Shown here piece by piece: positions 5,960 to 6,987 of a stretch of 6,987 bases of DNA. The stretch lies in assembly GCA_049509395.1 (NCBI GenBank), contig JBEKZY010000314.1, forward strand, positions 1 through 6,987, written 5' to 3'. The position numbers were made by a program, and so were the translations under genes. The notes beneath the pieces are model-generated. The model saw nothing but the letters and a program-made list of their open reading frames with translations, was not told the DNA's origin and searched no databases. Source of the stretch: JBEKIK01 sp049509395 (GTDB taxonomy: Bacteria > Planctomycetota > Planctomycetia > Pirellulales > Thermoguttaceae). The first letter of the stretch is position 1. The number at the start of each line of letters is the position of its first letter.

Positions 5960-6362
5960 AATTGACAGCCTCCGAAATCGCGGCGTACAATCCTTCGGCT
6001 GTCATGGGAATCTGATTTCCGCACGCCTGATATACAATAACGCCCTCTGGGTTTTGCACCCTCACGCACGGCAGCGCCGTAATCCTGGCATCGCCCTCGT
6101 TTGTGGCGTACCGCTGCTTGTACACGACGCTATCGGTCGTCACAGAATGAAAATGCACACTGGTCTTCAGCGCCTTCATCTTGGAGTTGGCGTCGAACCA
6201 ATCCAGGATTCGATTGTCTCCTTTGTCGTTTACAACGCTGATGTGCCACTTGCCCTGGTCCTGCGGCAAATTGACAATGTGTTCTTTGGCCAGAACGCCA
6301 AAATCCTGTGCAAAGACCATCGAGGTGACGAACAATGCCACTAGAAATGCAATGCTGCGCAT
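5781..6362 (-). CDS. Secreted, possibly thioredoxin-like protein, frameshifted near the C-terminus
   Basis: The start at 6362 has GGAG 6 nt upstream; a longer frame reaches 6470 but overlaps the peptidase gene. Residues 1-18 (MRSIAFLVALFVTSMVFA) are a clear Sec signal peptide with a VFA-QD cleavage site. The domain that follows has a strand (KWHISVVND, 38-46), a helix region (NRILDWFDANSKMKAL), a strand (SVHFHSVT), then ALPCVRVQNPEGVIVYQACG (97-115) and a final helix (TAEGLYAAISEAVNYA). The 'A-L-P plus beta hairpin plus helix' ending resembles the cis-Pro half of a thioredoxin fold, but there is no CxxC redox motif, so any catalytic role is doubtful. After residue 164 the duplication shifts the frame. 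The 193-aa product then ends in an aberrant Arg/Ser/Gln-rich tail instead of the linker and membrane anchor, so it should be exported but not anchored. Confidence 0.7.
   Translation of the reverse strand: MRSIAFLVALFVTSMVFAQDFGVLAKEHIVNLPQDQGKWHISVVNDKGDNRILDWFDANSKMKALKTSVHFHSVTTDSVVYKQRYATNEGDARITALPCVRVQNPEGVIVYQACGNQIPMTAEGLYAAISEAVNYAANGAGDRKEILPWRRNHSNPTPKPEPEPKRGRRSKRNPSLASQSQQSHAQTGTRAGP
5789..5952. repeat. Perfect 82-bp tandem duplication, two head-to-tail copies
   Basis: Copy 1 is 5789-5870 and copy 2 is 5871-5952. Both begin CGGCTCGGGTTCCGG and end CCGGCCCCGTTT with no mismatch seen between them; identity stops at both outer edges (5788 versus 5870, and 5953 versus 5871). Because 82 = 27x3+1, the second copy shifts the reading frame of the minus-strand gene. 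The identity of the copies implies a very recent event, active homogenisation, or an assembly artefact. There is no inverted repeat or transposase, so it is not an insertion sequence. Confidence 0.95.
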
Positions 6363-6376
6363 AGGGATCTCCAGAA

Positions 6377-6922
6377 TCAAGGTAAGGGGGCCGTCGGGGA
6401 GTACACCGGAGTGACGGCCCAGCCATAAGAACTTTTCCATTCCGCGAGAAACGTCTCTCGCGGAATCCACAGGAATTTGTCAATGTGATTATTGTCCAAG
6501 AGGCAGGCGTATTTGCTATCAAGGGCTACCAGATCAACCATGGGTGCGCCGCCCATTACGGTCACGCCTGCGCCGCGGCGGGTTTTTAGCGCCCATTCCA
6601 GGAAACCCACGTCGCCTTTTGTGGTGTAGGCGTACTTGATCCCGAGTTTGTCCATCTTGGCATTGTGGTCCTCGGGATACTCGCCGCCGCTGTATGTTTT
6701 ACGCACTTCGTCGGCCAGGTCATTTCGGCCTTGCCACCTCAACAGCGGAATGGTGGAGGCCCAAACGCAACTTCCGCCGCCCCAGTTCTGCTCACGTAGC
6801 GCCAACGGAATGTTGACCGTCGGAAGTTCAGGAGGATAAATCTTCTCCAGTTGCCTGAAGGCCGGCTCGGTGCCATTAAGCGCCGCTGAAATCAATATGA
6901 GACCGACGATAATCCGCTTCAT
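6377..6922 (-). CDS. Secreted papain-like/C39-like cysteine peptidase homologue
   Basis: 181 aa from the ATG at 6922, chosen for the strong GGAGG 5 nt upstream and because it begins a signal peptide (MKRIIVGLILISAALNG). An earlier in-frame ATG at 6958 would bury that signal. The mature part has LREQNWGGGSCVWAS (42-56), matching the papain-fold oxyanion Gln (Q45) and nucleophile Cys (C52) at a helix start. The second half has GVTVMGGAPMVDLVALDSKYACLLDNN (119-145), matching the strand pair that normally carries the catalytic His (G-H-x-V-x-L-V) and then an Asp/Asn (LDNN). Here the usual His position appears to be P127, with H146 nearby but displaced. It may be an inactive homologue, or use an unusual His. 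A periplasmic or extracellular role (lysis, host surface or protein processing) is inferred only from the signal peptide and the phage context. Confidence 0.72.
   Translation of the reverse strand: MKRIIVGLILISAALNGTEPAFRQLEKIYPPELPTVNIPLALREQNWGGGSCVWASTIPLLRWQGRNDLADEVRKTYSGGEYPEDHNAKMDKLGIKYAYTTKGDVGFLEWALKTRRGAGVTVMGGAPMVDLVALDSKYACLLDNNHIDKFLWIPRETFLAEWKSSYGWAVTPVYSPTAPLP
6388..6420 (-). promoter_or_regulatory. 8-bp inverted repeat at the 3' end of the peptidase gene
   Basis: Arms GGGCCGTC (6388-6395) and GACGGCCC (6413-6420) are perfect, GC-rich and separated by 17 nt. They lie in the last codons of the peptidase gene, just before the ribosome site of the next gene. No T-run follows on the transcribed strand, so this is not a standard terminator. 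It might modulate coupling or RNA stability. Confidence 0.25.
6439..6466 (-). promoter_or_regulatory. Perfect 11-bp hairpin inside the peptidase gene
   Basis: Arms ATTCCGCGAGA (6439-6449) and TCTCGCGGAAT (6456-6466) are perfect and separated by 6 nt, lying in the codons for W-I-P-R-E-T-F-L-A-E-W. In RNA this would be a very stable stem-loop. No terminator T-tract follows. It may be an mRNA stability or protein-binding element within the operon, or simply a chance result of codon choice. Confidence 0.35.
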
Positions 6923-6987
6923 TTGAGCCTCCGCGGCTTCAGCAGTATTTCGCGCCATCTCAAATGGCGAACGGCGCGATTCGGATT
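6919..6987 (-). CDS. Possible C-terminal end of an upstream gene, cut by window edge
   Basis: A frame open from the window edge encodes 22 residues, ending RWREILLKPRRLK. Its TGA stop overlaps the peptidase ATG (ATGA junction), the usual tight coupling seen in phage operons. Only the basic tail is visible, so no function can be given. The frame containing the peptidase is also open to the edge, so which upstream frame is real cannot be settled here. Confidence 0.35.
   Translation of the reverse strand, partial: NPNRAVRHLRWREILLKPRRLK

Noticed and set aside
5826..6344. 172-aa open frame on the plus strand
   Set aside because: Antisense to the signal-peptide gene and includes one repeat copy. 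The opposite strand has a signal peptide, ribosome site and coherent domain.
6923..6958. Longer start (6958) for the peptidase homologue
   Set aside because: It would place 12 polar residues before the signal peptide. The GGAGG is positioned for the ATG at 6922.
1..6987. CRISPR array, tRNA, rRNA, insertion sequence or integrase
   Set aside because: No spaced direct repeats, no cloverleaf with an anticodon arm, no transposase or recombinase motifs and no terminal inverted repeats were seen. The only long direct repeat is the contiguous 82-bp duplication.

Overview
The window is part of the virion-assembly region of a tailed double-stranded DNA bacteriophage (Caudoviricetes) or a prophage. Every supported gene lies on the minus strand, so transcription runs from high to low coordinates, and nearly all genes are separated by 3-17 nt. 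This looks like one polycistronic unit. Several starts have purine-rich Shine-Dalgarno sequences (GGAGG, GGAG, AAGGGG, AAGGTG), which fits a bacterial host. The sequence is moderately GC-rich by eye. It contains no integrase, tRNA, host marker or origin, so the host cannot be named and free phage cannot be told from prophage.

Reading in the direction of transcription, the first part (6987 to about 4898) is accessory. It holds the tail of an upstream gene, a secreted papain-like/C39-like cysteine peptidase homologue, and a secreted protein with a possible thioredoxin-like fold, a Pro/Glu linker and a C-terminal membrane anchor. After these come a small protein with an N-terminal membrane segment and an 87-aa protein of unknown function. 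None of these is a recognisable small terminase subunit.

The second part (4891 to 1) is the packaging and head module. It contains the GpA-type large terminase subunit, the portal protein (probably DUF4055-like), a small beta-rich presumed structural protein, a head-tail connector-like protein (DnaT_2/gp6-like), and a coiled-coil scaffold-like protein cut by the window edge. The major capsid protein would be expected just beyond position 1. Terminase loads DNA through the portal into a shell assembled on the scaffold, and the connector joins head to tail.

The most striking observation is a perfect 82-bp head-to-tail duplication (5789-5870 and 5871-5952) inside the secreted, membrane-anchored gene. 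Because 82 is not a multiple of three, the second copy shifts the frame and splits the gene. Removing one copy restores a single 224-aa reading frame with a signal peptide, a globular domain, a P/E-rich linker, a transmembrane helix and a basic tail. This could be a recent mutation, a copy-number switch between anchored and unanchored forms, or an assembly error. Other notable points are an apparently missing catalytic His in the peptidase homologue and several perfect inverted repeats at gene junctions.
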